Shown piece by piece: positions 47,301-59,324 of a stretch of 64,000 nt of DNA. The stretch is from contig JAMYHL010000105.1 of assembly GCA_025531455.1 (NCBI GenBank), positions 45,638-109,637 of the forward strand, given 5' to 3'. Source of the stretch: Apiotrichum sp. Y4204. Its lineage: Eukaryota; Basidiomycota; Tremellomycetes; Trichosporonales; Trichosporonaceae. Position numbers and translations under genes: made by a program. The number at the start of each line of letters is the position of its first letter. Positions within the stretch are counted from its first letter, which is position 1. The notes under the pieces are model-generated. The model worked only from the letters and a program-made list of their open reading frames with translations. It had not been told where the DNA came from and ran no database searches.

Positions 47301-50300
47301 TCAGCGATTAAGCAGGTTGCCTCCGGTCGTTTCGGTGTGACGTCCAATTACCTGGCGGACTCGGACGAGCTGCAGATTAAGATGGCCCAGGGTGCTAAGC
47401 CTGGAGAAGGCGGTGAGCTTCCTGGCCACAAGGTCTCGGCCTCGATTGGTCGCACTCGTCACTCGACCCCCGGCGTTACTCTCGTCTCCCCCCCTCCTCA
47501 CCACGACATCTACTCTATTGAGGATCTCAAGCAGCTCATCTATGACCTCAAGTCATCGAACCCCCGTGCACGCGTCTCGGTCAAGCTGGTGTCCGAGGTT
47601 GGTGTTGGTGTTATCGCCTCCGGTGTCGCAAAGGCCAAGGCCGACCACATCACCATCTCCAGCCACGACGGTGGTACCGGAGCCGCCAAATGGACCTCGA
47701 TCAAGTACGCTGGTCTTCCATGGGAGCTTGGCCTTGCCGAGACCCACCAGACGCTGGTGATCAACGACCTCCGTGGGCGTGTCACCGTGCAAACGGATGG
47801 CCAGATCCGTACCGGTCGCGACATCGCCGTTGCCACCCTCCTGGGTGCCGAAGAATGGGGTTTCGCCACTACCCCACTCATCGCCATGGGCTGCATTATG
47901 ATGAAGGCCTGCCACAAGAACACTTGCCCCGTCGGTATCGCCACCCAGGACCCAGCCCTCCGCGCGAAGTTTGCTGGCCAGCCTGAGCAGGTCATTAACT
48001 TCTTTTACTACATCATCGAGGAGCTCCGCCAGATCATGGCACAGCTCGGAATCCGCACAATTAACGAAATGGTTGGCCGTGCCGACCTGCTCAAGGTAGA
48101 TGAGCAGCTCCGCACTCCCAAGACGGAGCACCTGGACCTCGCCCCGATTTTGAAGCCTGCGCACCTTATGCGGAAGGACGTCGCTACCTACCGCGTCCGC
48201 CCTCAGGACCACAAGCTCTACGTTCGTTTGGACAACAAATTCATCGACGAGGCTGAGCCCGCTCTTACTAAGGGTCTCCCCGTTGAGATCGACTGCGATG
48301 TTGTGAACACTGACCGCGCACTTGGAACCACCCTCTCGTACCACGTATCTAAGCGCTACGGTGAGGCTGGTCTCCCCCGTGACACTATCCGCATCAACAT
48401 GAAGGGATCAGCCGGCCAGTCGCTTGGTGCCTTCCTGGCTTCCGGTATCACGATCGAGCTCGAGGGCGATGCCAACGACTACGTCGGCAAGGGTCTCTCG
48501 GGTGGTCGCATCATCGCGTACCCTCCCAAGAACTCGAGCTTCAAGGCGGAGGAGAACATTATCATTGGAAATGTGTGCTTCTTTGGAGCAACCTCGGGTA
48601 CCGCGTTTATTCGCGGTATCGCAGCTGAGCGTTTTGCTGTGCGTAACTCGGGCGCCACCCTGGTGGTTGAAGGCACTGGTGACCACGGCGCTGAGTACAT
48701 GACTGGTGGAAAGCTTGGTATGTATCATCTATCTCGCGATATTTGTGCTAACATTTAGTTGTTCTTGGTCTTACTGGCCGCAACTTTGCTGCCGGTATGT
48801 CTGGTGGTATCGCCTATGTCCTTGACACTGCCCATTCGTTTGGCCCCAAGGTCAACAGGGGAACAGTTGAACTCGGAAAGGTCGAGAACCCTCAGGAGAT
48901 CGCCGAGCTCCGTACTCTTATCGAGGAGCATCGCCACTACACGGGCTCCGAGATCGCCGATCGCGTTCTGCGCAACTTCCACCACTTCCTTCCCATGTTT
49001 GTGCGCGTCATGCCTCTCGACTACAAGCGTGTGCTTGAGGAGCAGGCACTCGCTGCTGCCGAGGCAAAGAAGAAGGCGTCGGTCATCGACCTCATCCCTT
49101 CGCAGACCGCTTCGCAGATTGACCTTGTCGCAACTGGGTTCGACCCGGTTCTCCCACGCAATGTTTCGACCCTCACTATCTCAACGCCCAAGCCTCTCAT
49201 CTCTGGCCCGCCGTCGCCCAGGCACGAGCCGTCTGTTATCGACATGGAGGATGCTATGATCGACGAGGAGGCTGCCAAGTCCAAGGCTGCCAAGTTCGAC
49301 AAGACGCGCGGTTTCATGAAGTACAAGCGTCTCGGTGAGACCTATCGTCCTTCGCGTAAGCGCGTCAAAGACTGGGGTGAGATTTCGAACCGTCTTTCCA
49401 AGGTCGAGCTCAAGCAACAAACCGCCCGTTGCATGGACTGTGGCATCCCCTTCTGCTCGTCCAACGAGGGCTGCCCGATCTCCAACGTCATCCCGGCCTG
49501 GAACAACCTGGTGTTCCAGAATGACTACAAGGCCGCGTGGGAGCGTCTCATGATGACCAACAACTTCCCCGAGTTCACCGGCCGCGTCTGCCCGGCGCCA
49601 TGCGAGACCGCTTGTGTCCTTGGTATTAACGAGCAGCCCGTTGGCATCAAGTCCATCGAGGCCGCCATTATTGACCACGCCTGGGAGCAGGGCTGGATGG
49701 TGCCAAACCCCCCTGAGCGCCGTACCGGAAAGAACATTGCTGTCATTGGTGAGTAGTTGACTGCAGGCAGAGCCAGTGGACAGAAACTCACAACTTCTAG
49801 GCAGTGGTCCTGCCGCCCTTGCATGTGCGGACCAGTTGAACAAGGCCGGTCACCTGGTCACCGTTTACGAGCGTAACGACCGCTGCGGTGGCCTTCTCAT
49901 GCTTGGTATCCCCAACATGAAGCTTTCCAAGACTGTCGTTCAGCGCCGCCTTGATCTTATGGCCGCTGAAGGAGTCAAGTTTGTGACCAACGCTAATGTC
50001 GGCGTAAATGTGGACGCCCTTGAGATCAAGGCTGCCAATGACGCTGTCGTTGTCGCGACTGGTGCAACCTGGCCCCGCGACATGAAGATTCCCGGCCGTG
50101 ACGCCAAGCGTGGTATCTACTTCGCCATGGACTACCTCGCACCTGTGACCCGGTCCCTGTTGAACTCGAATCTCGAGGACGGCCACTACCTCAATGCCAA
50201 GGGCCTCGATGTTGTTGTTGTAAGTGAAGCTGGCGCACAGTGTGAATCGTATCTGATGGACAGATTGGTGGTGGTGACACCGGTTGCGACGCCATCGGAA

Positions 50301-51051
50301 CCGCCATGCGCCAGGGTGCCAAGTCGATCGTCAACTTGGAGCTCCTTCCTTCCCCTCCTCTCTCGCGTGCCCAGAACAACCCTTGGCCGCAGTTTGCCCG
50401 TGTCAAGAAGACCGACTACGGCCACCAGGAGGTCATCGCGCACACCCAGCGCGACCCTCGCGAGTACTGCATTTCAACCAAGCGGTTCGTTGTCGACGCC
50501 GATGGAAACCTTACTGGTATCGACACTGTCCGCGTTGAGTGGACCCAGAACTCGCAGGGCTGGTGCATGGAGGAGGTCAAGGGCAGCGCCGAGTTTATTC
50601 CTTGCCAGATGGTCATCCTTGCTCTTGGCTTCCTTGGTCCGGAGAAGGAGCTCGTCACTGCTCTGTCGTTGGACACTGATCCGCGGAGCAACATCAAGAC
50701 TCCTCAAGGAGTGAGTTTCAGTAAAGATTCGTCGGCTAACAGGTGCAGAAGTACTCGACCTCCAGCGACGCCGTTTTCACCGCCGGTGACTGCCACCGCG
50801 GCCAGAGTCTCGTCGTGTGGGCCATTCGCGAAGGACGTCAAGCCGCCGCTGAAGTTGATGAGTACCTTTGCGGGGAGACCGCCTTGCCATGGCAGAGCGG
50901 CATCAAGAAGCGTGCATGGAATGCGCCGCTCGTCAAGAGCGACCATCCAGTCATCGTTAGGGCGGAGAGCGTGCCGTCGAGCGGTAGTGGTAGCGACTCG
51001 GGCTTTGAGTCCGAGGACACCGACATCGCGGTCGTGACCGTCGCAGTTTAA
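44329..51051 (+). CDS. GLT1: NADH-dependent glutamate synthase (GOGAT)
   Basis: Exons 44329-44431, 44485-44890, 44966-48717, 48759-49748, 49801-50219, 50264-50710 and 50749-51051 give 2139 aa. It makes two glutamates from glutamine and 2-oxoglutarate using NADH. Order of domains: class II glutamine amidotransferase starting CGVGF with the Cys nucleophile at residue 2; central and FMN domain with the 3Fe-4S cysteines C1146, C1152, C1157 ([12 protein letters not shown]); glucan-like beta-helix ([23 protein letters not shown]); and the fused small subunit with CMDCGIPFC...GCP and CPAPCETAC clusters, FAD motif [12 protein letters not shown] and NADH motif [15 protein letters not shown]. Start is the Met just before Cys2; no ATG lies upstream in a frame that can reach it. 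The last acceptor could also be 6 nt earlier, adding Val-Gln. Likely cytosolic; nitrogen-regulated by inference from nearby GATA sites. Confidence 0.95.
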
Positions 51052-51375
51052 GTCGCCATATGCGGCAAACAAAATCGTGTTATGTTGAGGAATACAGGCC
51101 TCGATATACACCGTAGTTACATTAGGGATTGCAGACTCGGTAGGAACTCGGAACATGCATGAAGTGTTATTGGAGTTCTACGTAATTTGCTTATCTGATT
51201 CATCTAGTTCTCGTCCGCGTGGAGGTGGACAAGTAAATGCCCTTGATAAGCTGTTGCACCAATGCCAACGGGTTGTGTCAGCTCGCAAATGTGCTGGTGC
51301 GCACCAAATAATCAAGCCATAAGAATATCCCAGAAACACCGTCTGTTGTGAATGTAGCATCTATAAAATACGGGT
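51052..51375. other. Convergent 3' intergenic region
   Basis: About 320 bp between GLT1 (+) and NSA1 (-), no feature recognised. Confidence 0.6.
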
Positions 51376-52739
51376 TTACTTCGTCCTCCGCTTCTTGGGT
51401 GCCTCGTCCTCACTCGAGTCATCCTCGGAGGACTCGTCGTCACTGCGCTCCTCAGCCTCGTCCATCCCCTCCCACATGCCCTCCTCCTCGTCCTCATCAA
51501 TCTCCTCGTCACTTCCCTCCTCCTCCTCCTCGCCCTCGGCCTTCTCCTTCGGCACGGCCTTTTCGGTATGGGAGCCGAACCCACGGAACACCACACTGGA
51601 GACGCCCACACCGCCCGCCTGCCCAACAACCGATCCTTTCTTTCCACCAGTACCCCAGTTACCCTTGGGAAGATCGACGGGCGGCGGAGTTGTTCCACAT
51701 ACGCGGAGGGTAGCGTCGGACGAGACGGTCGCGAGGCCAGTGACACGGGAGAACGGAGGCTGTGGGGCGGGTAGCGAAACGAGGAAGTGGGCGGTAGCGC
51801 TGAGCCCGGGAATCGTGTACAGCATCTTCCCTGTACGGAGGTCAAGAGCGCCAACAAGGTTGGAGTGGTCGGCGAAAAAGACCTCGTGCGGTGCGACGCC
51901 AGCCGTAATTGCTGCAATGCCGCCCTCACGGGCCAGTTTCCAGTCACCCGTCGGCTTGCGTTGACGGGTATCGTAACGCCTCACGTTACCCGCCTTGGTT
52001 CCCGTAACAATATCCGATGTCGAAGCAGGAAGGAACGCGGAGCAGAGATGGTGGACCGGGACTCGGAGCTGGAGGTTGTTGTGCGGCACGTTCTTCGCGC
52101 GCCAGATCTCTCCAGGTGCCATATCGCTGTCCTGTTTCCGTTTCTTCGAGTCCTTGCTGGCGGTAAACGATCGTTCGGCGTCCCACACACTGATCTCCAT
52201 CTCCTTGCCTGCCATGGCAAATGTGTTGTTTTCCGATGCGAGCTCCGGTGCCGATAGGGTGAGCACCGGCTTGCCAACCTTTGCAACCCCAGCCGGGGAA
52301 GCACCTCCCTCAGCCTCGGTCGCGCGGTGAACCGACACTCGTCCACTGGCCAGTGCCGAAACAGCAACCGTATCGCTCAGAGCAGAAAGACCTGTCCACG
52401 TGCTCCCCGCCGGGGGCACCTTGAAGACCGACTGCGACGTCACGACGGGCACATCGTCCTCCGTGGCTGGAAGCGAAAGAGTGGACATCCGGAATCCATC
52501 GTCCGCAACCATGAGCTGTGAATTAGAGAGGGCCCTCAAGGTATGGAGATTCAACTTACGCCACTGTTAAACGCAATCATGCGCTTCGCCACGCCGATAG
52601 GGGTGAACTCGCCATACTTGATGGGCAGATGCCGAACAATGGGATCACGCGATGGGCCTGGCTCCGGGATGGATACCTCCTCGAGAGTATTACCGTACAA
52701 GGACGGCGCCCAAAAGTCGACCGTTCGGAATGTGGTCAT
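51376..52739 (-). CDS. NSA1: Ribosome biogenesis protein Nsa1 (WDR74 family)
   Basis: Exons 52739-52560 and 52515-51376 give 439 aa. The family pattern is clear: AGNVRRYDTRQRKPTGDWK and FFADHSNLVGALDLRTGKMLYTIPGL near residues 235-300, the hallmark of WDR74/Nsa1 seven-bladed propellers, and GLATVSSDATLRVCG in the last blades. Nsa1 works in the nucleolus on pre-60S particles with Rrp1, Rpf1 and Mak16, and is released by Rix7. The C-terminus is very acidic (EEEEEGSDEEIDEDEEEG) and then basic (PKKRRTK), which suggests nuclear import. The single 44-nt intron is in phase 0. The gene is divergent from the AP-3 mu gene with 275 bp between start codons. Confidence 0.9.
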
Positions 52740-53014
52740 GCCGGCCCAAGGGGAAAGTGATTGAGAGCGAATGTAATGAAGAGATGTAGATAAAGGACGT
52801 AAGATACAAAATGTCACTGCCAGTCGCACTCGCCAAACAGAAATGAGAAACAGGACGACAGAAATTATTCCATCGGGGCCCCGCAATCCCCCTCTCCTGC
52901 CTGCCACCTACAAGGCCGCCATCGTCACTCATTCTGCCAGAGGTTCACAACGAACATTGTCCAGTAGACCACATCATCGCCGCTCACTCCATCCCTTCTT
53001 AGCACTCATCCACC
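52740..53014. promoter_or_regulatory. Divergent promoter, NSA1 / AP-3 mu
   Basis: A compact 275-bp spacer that must serve both genes. No TATA box or clear activator site is visible. Confidence 0.5.
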
Positions 53015-55000
53015 ATGGCCCGCATAGACGGCATTATCATACTCGATACAAATGGGTTTGTGTCTGTTACATACAGCAACAAGTGCTGATGTGCAGAAAA
53101 CCCCTTATCACCTCTCACTTCGCATCCCACCCAGCTTCGTATGCGGCAGTGCACACAGACGCGTTCAACCATGAGCTCTCCCGCGTGCGCGCCGCTGAGG
53201 CGGCAGGCGAACAAGTCTCTTTGGCTCCTGTGCTGTGGGTCAACACGCTACGCAAAGGACTGAGCGGCACTGGCGCATCAGGTGCCGCTCTGTGCCATAT
53301 TGAGCGTGACGGGTTGCGCTACCTCGTGCCCATCTCAGACGAGGTGAATCCGCTATTCGCTTTTGCCTTCCTCGAGAGCTTTCTCGACACGTTGAAATCG
53401 TATCTTGGCGACGTGACTGAAGTCGCTGTCAAAGACAACTTTGATGTTGTCTATATGGTATGTTAAATGACGGGTTGCTGTGGAAGCTGATGACAGCTCA
53501 TCGAGGAAATGCTGGACGAAGGGCATCCTATGACGATGGAGAAGAGTATGCTCAAGGACATTGTTCTCCCGCCGACACTTATGCGGAAGTTGCTCAACGT
53601 TGCAGGGGTTTCGGGGTAAGTCGTATGAAGGAGTAGTAAAAGAAGCCTGTCTATCGCGCTCCCTTCGTTCAAGGGTGCGGAGGTGATGGATAAAGGAGGC
53701 GGATGCCGTGTTTGCCCCTCATGCAATGCGGTCTTCAGATATGGATAGAATGGGCTATGAGTAAGCACCTGATGTACTAACCCGCAGGCTGCAAGCGCCG
53801 CAAACCGCTCCGTTCTCGGCACCGATACCATGGCGACGACCTGGCGTGCGGCACGCGAACAACGAGATCTATTTTGACGTGGTTGAAACACTGGACGCGC
53901 TCGTGGACAAAAAAGGGCGGCTCCTCCAGGCCGATGTATGGGGCACGGTCAACTGCAACTCGCGGTTATCTGGGAATCCCGATCTCCTCCTAACCTTCGC
54001 AAATGGCAGCAAGCTGATGCGCCACCCTGCGTTCCATCCCTGTGTACGGTGCGTCCTGTTGCTTCCTGTCATAACATCCTAACCTCGCAGCTATAGCCGA
54101 TGGGAGCAGGATGGTGCACTGAGCTTTATACCGCCTGACGGCCGTTTCAAGCTGCTCGACTACGAGGCCGGGGCCACGCCTCAGCCACCGATTAGCCTTA
54201 AGGCCAAGATGAGCGTTGACGAGCATGGGGGTGAGTGCTATCTAACTCATGTCACGGTTTGTGATTCTGATGCAGTGCAGGTCGCTTCTCTCTCACTCTC
54301 GCATCCCGACTCTCATCACATCCTCTCGAGGATATCGTCATCTCTATTTTCTTGGGCAACACTGCCACATCCATTTCTGCGACGCCAACAGGAGATCGGC
54401 GACCAGTCGGACAGGGCGGTGCGGAAAACACGGCGGAAGGGCGCGTTGGGGGTGGAACTGTTGAGTTTGATCCCAACACCCAGATCTTGCGGTGGTCTCT
54501 CTCGTCGCTGGTGACGACTGAGCGTTCACCGAGCCTAACTGGATCCTTTACTGCGTGAGTCTGTCCCTTCGTTCTCGGTCTATCCATTCTGCACATATCT
54601 TGACTGCGTTGCGTTCCTGACTGTGATACTCTTCCCTTGGGACGACAATCTTCTTATGATTGGAGGGTGAAGTCGCGGCGCAGGGGGAGTGGCGTTGTCG
54701 CCCGTTCAGCATGAAACCCACTGTGGAAGCGTGTTAGCCCCAAGGTGCACTGCGGTCCGCGGACGGTCTTTTGCGTCTTATTGCTGTGTTGCCAGCTGTC
54801 CCCACTGCGGCCAATCTAACGTACGCAGGTCCGCGCGTCCTATCCCTGATCCGGCCTTCGCAGTCGCATACAACATTACAAACTATACGTACTCTGGACT
54901 GCGGGTCGACCAACTCCGTGTATCGGGCGACGTCGGTTACAAGCCATTCAAGGGTGTGCGTACTAGCGCACGAGGCGGTCGCGTCGAAGTGAGATGGTGA
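53015..55000 (+). CDS. APM3: AP-3 adaptor complex subunit mu
   Basis: Exons 53015-53055, 53097-53457, 53497-53615, 53788-54048, 54091-54230, 54281-54554 and 54829-55000 give 455 aa. The N-terminal longin-like part (MARIDGIIILDTNGKPLITSHF ... FVDVVYM-type core PLFAFAFLESFLDTLKSYLGDVTEVAVKDNFDVVYMLIEEMLDEGHP) matches mu chains. The mu homology domain starts at PWRRPGVRHANNEIYFDVVETLDALVDKKGRLLQADVWGTV and ends with SGLRVDQLRVSGDVGYKPFKGVRTSARGGRVEVRW, typical of AP-3. AP-3 carries cargo from Golgi/endosomes to the vacuole, binding Yxx-phi and dileucine signals. The product carries a Gly/Thr-rich insert (about 335-365). Introns 3 (172 nt) and 6 (274 nt) are long; the last exon was placed by the conserved C-terminus. 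Confidence 0.92.
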
Positions 55001-57049
55001 CGGGACAGCGCAGCTCGATGTAGTGTGTGAAAGTCAAGGTCTGTTCGGTATGATGGACTGGTAGAGCAACACATGGACGCATGGAGCTGGGATGCAGGAC
55101 CTTGAGAGCAGACTTCGCAGTTTCCTCCGGAGTTCCATGTCCTGCATTTCAGGACAACAGTTGTCAACATCAAGCCTTGGACAATGTCGCGTCCTGTTTC
55201 AGTGCTCGACGCCAAGCTCTTACCTCCAATGTGCAAGCCATGTTGCATCGTGATGAGGTGGTTTTGAAAATTCTTCCTCTGAGACTGCTTAGTGATGACA
55301 ATGCCGCAATGAGCATCCATGCTTCAATTGCGACCATGCGACCACCCACTAGGCCCACATGAAGGTAAATGTAGTGCGCGTTAGTGACTTAAGGCTGTCG
55401 GGACCTTGAACAGCCAATTCGTTGTAGTTTATAAGGTGCCTGCAGTAGTTTCATGCAGACCGTGGAAAGGCGAGGATGAAAGACAAAGATCATTTGGCCT
55501 CTGGCCCTGCTGTGCCTCCCACTCTCGAGATCTGGTCCATTCCTGTTATTATTGATGCAGTGCGGAAGGCTCCTGGGCACAGAGAACGTTTCTTATTATG
55601 GTATGTATGTCACGACTGGTACTGGTGTGAACCCGATTCGTCGAACTGCTTCGGGAATTCTGAGGTTGTTTGGTCCCAGATCTCATTTGCGCACTGGCAC
55701 ACGACCAAAGGGTCCACCGGACTCGGTTTACGGCCAGGCAGAGGTCTGCCCTGAGAGGTCAGGTGTGTTGTTGTCTGGCTAATTGCGGGGAGAGGACCGA
55801 ATGCAGCCGTTGACGACCCGATGTTGTTCGAAGCGAGCTGCTCTAAAAGCGAGCTGCTCGACCCACTACTGGCCACCCGACTGCGGTCATTTCTGTTCTT
55901 TTCGAATCCTGTAGCTGAATTAGTTGTAGCAGTTGAAGAGAAGCTCTGTTGTTGGGCTAGTGGAACTGCTTGATAGTGATGTCAAGGTCCGCGGATTCGC
56001 AACCCGAAACAGCTTGCACACACTGCCACGGCCGCATCAGGCTACCCGAGCCCGGACCAGATGGCCAGATGGGCAGAGTGAAGCATGCGCAGCTGAATGA
56101 CCATCCCAATGACTTTCTGACACAGCCTGCCACCCTGCTCCATGCAGCGATACGCACTTGGTACACACAACCCATGGGCCATAGGCCACGGGCCAACCTG
56201 TGTGACAAGTACCTGGACCTCTTTCCGGTTTCCGCCACTGGCACGCCCGCAGATACTCTCATTATACTACTATTATCATTTTCATAATCAGTATTGGCGT
56301 TCTTTTCAAATGAATTTCTAGTGGCCCCGCGTGTGTGGACCCGACCGCGTACCGCTCCTCGGCTGATGGTCCTTGTGGACCTACCTGCTCTGGCTTGCTC
56401 AGCCGCTGCGCCATGCGGATCATGCCTATTGTGCAAATCATGTAGGTTGCGCAGCGCAGATCATGTAGATCGCGACAAGCATTGTGGAACAGAGCCAGAA
56501 CATGCAGAACAATTACAGCTATCAAAAGCCAAATAGGGATCACGGCCATCACGGAGAGCAGCTCAAACGGTCTGAAGGCCGGAGGGCAGAAAGACAGAGG
56601 GCCAGAGCAGGATCCTCCCCGTTGTGGCCGGCTTGCGGTTCCAGCCGCTTTTTTGCTCCCCGCTAATCGCCACAGTCTGGGCCTTTCTGCAATGAACGTC
56701 CTGTGTGTGTCCTTCTGGCCTCTCGTCTATTGCCTGGCGCATTCCCCGCTTTGTTGCATAGCATTCGCAGTATTGTATTGTATGCATGTAATTTGGCTGT
56801 TGATGTCGTTCTGAGGAGCAAGCAACTAGGGAGAGCTGTGGGGAGAAGATGGTGTGCCGGTCTCGGTTGGACAGAGCACAGAGCTACAGAGTAGAGGGGC
56901 AGGCGACATGATATCAATATGGTATTGGAACGGAGCAAATAGTGTGATGGGGGGGTGAGAAAAGGGAAAGAGCCAGAGAGCCAGCCAGAGAGCCAGCCAG
57001 CCTAGAACCCAGCCCAGCCCCGCCTCGGCCCAGTCGCCCCAGCCCGCCG
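55001..57049. other. Gene-free 2 kb downstream of AP-3 mu
   Basis: No supported gene. Open frames are short and overlap. A tandem GAGAGCCAGCCA unit lies near 56976-57001, and a G6 run near 56950. Confidence 0.55.
56976..57001. repeat. Tandem GAGAGCCAGCCA repeat
   Basis: Two to three copies of a 12-base unit just before a CA/CT-rich leader-like block. Confidence 0.6.
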
Positions 57050-57495
57050 CCGTAGGGTGTTCAGCTGCTCTGCTCTAGCGCGCTCACTAGCTCTGCTGTC
57101 AAGCAGCCCAGTTCCGCCCCGCGGCCAGTCGCAATCCAATCTCCGTCTCCACTTTACCAAGTCTTGGGCCCAGTCTCCACAACCCCTCCGCTTATACAGT
57201 ACAACCACCAACCACCACCACCACACTCAATACCATAACCACATCCACCACCACCGCCGGTTTTATCCATCCTCATCTACCACAAATCTCCACCACCACC
57301 AACACCACTCCCACTGTCAATAACCCCCGGACGTCACTCGAGAACCTCCCTCGTCCTCGCACTCTTCACATCTCTCACAAGTGGCTCTCGACTCACGGGC
57401 ACTCCACCTCAACCATCGGCCCGCTACCAAAGGCCCACCCACCCCTTCCTATCCATCGGCTGATCATTTCACGTGTTCTACTGCACCCATCTAGT
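57050..57495 (+). other. CA/CT-rich leader-like block ending at a consensus donor
   Basis: This block is strongly C-rich and G-poor (many CCACCACCA and CTCC units), like the 5' leaders of other genes here, and ends TTG followed by GTGAGTGTTTATC at 57496. No ATG-led gene follows directly. It could be the first exon of a long RHEB leader, with a 5' UTR intron, or of a separate non-coding transcript. Confidence 0.35.
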
Positions 57496-59324
57496 TGGTG
57501 AGTGTTTATCATTTCGCGTCTACCTTTCCTTCTCCTCCTTTCTCGGATTTCTTCAGGCAGTCCCTGCCGTTCAATATTCCCTTCTCAAGATGAGCCTCAC
57601 TGTTTTGAATCACACTACCTGGCTCGTGCCTCCGTCGTCGCTTCTGGCTTGAGTTGCTCTGTTCGTTCTTGCATTGTAAGATGATTTGGTGTGTTGTAAT
57701 GGGAATGGCTCGGTGCTCTGGCCCCTGTCGTTGCCCGCCATCATGCTTTTCTCCTCCGTCGTGCTCCCCACAGATGCTCCACGCTCAAATGGCGTCCGCT
57801 CCGGTCTTGTGAGCAACTCAACCGCATGTCAGCACTCGTGTGAGGTGGCGACTTTCGAATGTACTGTCCGTGTCTGTCACTCTGTCGAGCACGAGCACGT
57901 ATGCAGCGACAGGGTGCTCCGACGTGGAGTCGGACTCTCGACGATTACATCCTCTGCTTCATCATGCACGATGATGGGGACAGTTGCGTGAGGCTGGTCG
58001 CTTCCCCGGACATTGCCGCACAACTGGCCAAGACCTATGGGGAGTGTACCATGGGCGTCTGGGGGTTTGTGGTTTTGTTTCGCTCCCCGTTGGTGGATGG
58101 ATGACTGGGATGCGTCATGGTGGGTCGTATAACCATGGCATATTGCTCCAGATCTTAGATCTCGAGATTATGTGCCACATGCTTCCGCCCACCATGTGCG
58201 CGACACTCCGACCACGGCGTCTCACGAGGACCGATAAGCGGTTCATCCCACAAATGCCTGATCGATCTGATCAAGTGTCCACCGCATGTGTGTGCACTCT
58301 ACATTGTGTTGTTGAGACCATGGTTATAATCGGACAGTTTCGTGTCGGATCGACCGACGACTGAGTGGCGATAAATATGCTCTTCCGTCTTTGGTGGCCC
58401 CTGCCCTCATGACATGGGTACATGGAAAGAACACACACGGGGTAACACGCTCGGACCAGCGCGTCGTTTCGTCTCGGTATAAGGCCATATAAGGCACCAT
58501 TACCACAAATGTGCGAGGGACCTGAAGGCTCGAGCTTTGTGCGTTGTTTGTGCGTGCTTGCCAGCCTTGCCACTGGTTGCGAATGAACCAGTTGCGAGTG
58601 AACAGTCGCGATGTGTGTGCCAGGTGCTTCATCGCGAACACATTGCGCCAGTATTGGTGTGCCATTGCCCAGCTGTGTATGTGTAAATCAATGTGCTTGG
58701 CACATCCTTCTTGCTTCCTGACTTTGTTCTTGACCGGCGGTGACTTCCTTCGAGCCCCTGGCTATCATCAATACCCATGATCCTCCTTCCTATCATCGCT
58801 GTCTTTTGCCGAACAAACCCCGCCATCTTATATACATTCCCCTGCTCTCTCATCCCTGCTTGCTGTGACTGAACCTTGGACATCAGTAATGAACCCTCTA
58901 ACGCAACAGTCACTCGCAGCGAACACCGAGCCCGTCGTTCTACCCACCAACTAAATTCGACAGCGACCTGCACCACTCGCAGATTCAGCGTGAACACAAC
59001 TTTCTCGTCAAGTGTCCTTATCTACATCTCCTCCCATCTCGATTTTGCCACCTGAGTGCTCCCCCGCCCGGTCAATCCTGTGATCCTACCTCGCCCATCT
59101 CCAGCTCGCGTCTGGTGTTCCGCGTACTCTCCCTAGCTTCGGCGCCGAGTGGACATACAGAGCCGAGACTTCCGTTTCATCTCCATCTCCTCAACCACAG
59201 TTCCTGCCAGATTGCTCTCGATTGCGCAGGCCCCTCGGGATCATCAAATTGTCCTCAGCGAAAGAACGTACATTACCGCAGTCGCCGCATCTCCCATTAG
59301 TCCCACAGCCCGTCCCATTTCACC
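57496..59324. other. Gene-free region and RHEB leader
   Basis: No coding gene is supported. The last 370 bp (58960-59324) is again CT-rich and is probably the proximal RHEB leader. Confidence 0.5.

Noticed and set aside
47553..48344. 263-codon minus-strand open frame, and other long antisense frames across GLT1
   Set aside because: Codon-bias shadows of the GLT1 reading frame, which is fully supported by homology.
55957..56436. 159-codon minus-strand frame downstream of AP-3 mu
   Set aside because: No recognisable motif, mixed composition, no supporting splice sites or leader.
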